Assembly: GCA_038124025.1 (NCBI GenBank)
Contig: JAYPBC010000037.1
Location: 1 to 15,755 of the forward strand
Source of the DNA: UBA1275 sp038124025
GTDB lineage: Bacteria > Bacteroidota > Rhodothermia > Balneolales > Balneolaceae
Reading direction: 5' to 3'
DNA: 15,755 bases
Below the pieces are notes generated by a model, which saw only the letters and a program-made list of their open reading frames with translations, ran no database searches and was not told where the DNA came from. Below, one piece after another: positions 14,389 through 15,755 of the stretch. The position numbers and the translations under genes were made by a program. Numbering within the stretch: the first letter of the stretch is position 1; every line of letters begins with the position of its first letter.

Positions 14389-15755
14389 ATGAGATTTAAT
14401 CGCTTCTATACAAAAGATACCTGGAAAACCCCATTTGAAATCCTGAAATTCGACAGTCGAACCTCTGAAATAAAAAACCCTGATGGATCTAAAGTTTTCC
14501 ATATGGAAAATGTGCAGGTCCCTACCACTTGGTCGCAAGTTGCGACTGACATCATTGCACAAAAGTATTTCCGCAAGGCTGGAGTGCCAGCGGTGCTTAA
14601 GAAGGTGAGTGAAAAAGGCGTTCCAACATGGTTGCAGCGCTCAGTAGCTGACACTGCAGCGATGAAAGATCTACCAGAGAATGAGCGATATACCCATGAA
14701 ATAGATAGTCGTCAGGTGTTCAATCGACTCGCAGGCTGTTGGACCTATTGGGGGTGGAAGTATGATTATTTTGACAGTGAAAAAGATGCTAAAGTGTTTT
14801 ATGATGAGCTTGCCTACATGTTGGCTACACAGATGGCAGCACCGAACAGTCCTCAATGGTTCAACACAGGATTGCATTGGGCCTACGGAATTAACGGACC
14901 AGCACAAGGACATTACTATGTGGATGCAAAAACCGGCAAGCTTACTCGATCTAAAGATTCCTACACGCACCCACAACCACATGCCTGCTTCATCCAAAGT
15001 GTTGATGATGACTTGGTGAATGAAGGCGGCATCATGGATTTATGGGTTCGTGAAGCCAGACTATTTAAGTATGGTTCTGGAACGGGTAGTAACTTCTCAT
15101 CCATACGCGGCGAGGATGAGCCGCTAAGTGGTGGTGGTCGTTCTTCCGGGTTAATGAGTTTTCTTAAGATTGGTGATCGTGCAGCTGGGGCGATCAAGTC
15201 GGGTGGAACTACCAGGCGAGCTGCCAAAATGGTGACCTTAGATTTAGACCATCCAGATATTGAGAACTACATAAATTGGAAGGTGGTTGAAGAGCAAAAA
15301 GTAGCAGCCTTGGTATCGGGTTCTAAAACATCTCAAAAACATCTCAAAAAAATTATTGGTCTATGTCATACTCCGGTAGAAATTGAAGGGCGCACATTCA
15401 ATGGTGAGATGAGCCGAAATCCACTCAAAAACAAAGCACTAGCACAGGCCATTAGGGAAGCTAAGAAAGAGCAGGTTCCTTTGAATTACATCGAAAGAGT
15501 AATTCAATTAGCCTCGCAGGGCTTCACTGATTTAGAGTTTGACACTTATGACACGGACTGGAATTCTGAGGCGTATAATACAGTATCAGGTCAAAACTCT
15601 AATAATTCAGTACGAGTGCCAAATTCATTCATGAAAGCGGTAGTAGACGACAAAGATTGGAATTTGCACTGGCGCGTGGAGAAAGAACGAGCCCAAAAGG
15701 AAGGTCGTGCACCAGAAGCATGTAAAACACTGAAAGCAACGGAGCTCTGGGACCA
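14389..15755 (+). CDS. nrdJ: Adenosylcobalamin-dependent (class II) ribonucleotide reductase (3' end cut)
   Basis: Reduces ribonucleotides to deoxyribonucleotides using a radical generated from adenosylcobalamin; cytoplasmic, essential for DNA synthesis when no other reductase is present. The first 455 codons are visible. Class II landmarks are FNRLAGCWTYWGWK (near 111-124), MAAPNSPQWFNTGLHWAYG (149-167), HACFIQSVDDDL (198-209, Cys200 of the redox pair), FKYGSGTGSNFSSIRG, SGGTTRRAAKMVTLDLDHPD (271-290), VAALVSGSK, and SGQNSNNSVRVPNSFM (400-415). The layout fits the long vitamin B12-dependent type of over 800 residues, with the radical cysteine beyond the edge. ATG at 14389 gives MRFNRFYTKDTW. 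There is no cobalamin riboswitch in front of it, so it should be made when B12 is available. Confidence 0.95.
   Translation, partial: MRFNRFYTKDTWKTPFEILKFDSRTSEIKNPDGSKVFHMENVQVPTTWSQVATDIIAQKYFRKAGVPAVLKKVSEKGVPTWLQRSVADTAAMKDLPENERYTHEIDSRQVFNRLAGCWTYWGWKYDYFDSEKDAKVFYDELAYMLATQMAAPNSPQWFNTGLHWAYGINGPAQGHYYVDAKTGKLTRSKDSYTHPQPHACFIQSVDDDLVNEGGIMDLWVREARLFKYGSGTGSNFSSIRGEDEPLSGGGRSSGLMSFLKIGDRAAGAIKSGGTTRRAAKMVTLDLDHPDIENYINWKVVEEQKVAALVSGSKTSQKHLKKIIGLCHTPVEIEGRTFNGEMSRNPLKNKALAQAIREAKKEQVPLNYIERVIQLASQGFTDLEFDTYDTDWNSEAYNTVSGQNSNNSVRVPNSFMKAVVDDKDWNLHWRVEKERAQKEGRAPEACKTLKATELWD

Noticed and set aside
15328..15349. Tandem 11-bp repeat ACATCTCAAAA x2 inside nrdJ
   Set aside because: The reading frame and the expected class II reductase sequence continue on both sides, so it is low-complexity Lys/Ser/Gln coding sequence rather than a disrupting duplication.

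Overview
The window looks like chromosomal DNA from a Bacteroidota-type bacterium, most likely of the Balneolaeota/Rhodothermota side. The evidence is a secreted protein with the YPNPFNPTT-type C-terminal sorting domain of the type IX secretion system (T9SS), a DUF3098 membrane protein, a member of the Bacteroidota family misnamed 'asparagine synthetase B', a candidate TTTG/TAnnTTTG promoter, and no clear Shine-Dalgarno motifs before the genes. There are no transposases, phage genes, CRISPR arrays, tRNAs or rRNAs. One gene is cut by each edge: citrate synthase on the left and class II ribonucleotide reductase on the right.

Positions 1-5802 form a minus-strand block. In transcription order it runs maf (nucleotide pyrophosphatase), a secreted TPR protein, the 'asparagine synthetase B'-like exported protein, mazG, and then gltA (partial). 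The TPR, AsnB-like and mazG genes overlap by 4 bp and 1 bp, so they are probably cotranslated. Positions 6067-8604 form a plus-strand block of membrane proteins: DUF3098, DUF92 and a dicarboxylate/amino-acid:cation symporter that starts at the DUF92 stop. Between the symporter and a convergent acyl-ACP thioesterase gene lies the last ~64 codons of an aldo/keto reductase, a clear gene remnant.

The right half, from about 9.7 kb, is built around vitamin B12. A cobalamin riboswitch with a 5-bp P1 helix and recognisable core and B12-box sequences precedes a TonB-dependent receptor. After 42 bp follows a secreted beta-propeller protein that resembles the BtuG-type surface B12-binding proteins but carries a T9SS type A sorting domain. 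A 470-bp AT-rich spacer leads to nrdJ, the adenosylcobalamin-dependent ribonucleotide reductase. B12 capture and a major B12-consuming enzyme are therefore adjacent. I infer that the first two genes are shut off by B12, while nrdJ has its own promoter.

The spacer before nrdJ is the most unusual non-coding stretch. A 72-bp tract with only two G/C bases directly abuts a perfect DnaA box, and a second perfect box plus a one-mismatch box follow about 170 bp later. It could be a DnaA-controlled nrd promoter or a replication origin; sequence alone does not decide.
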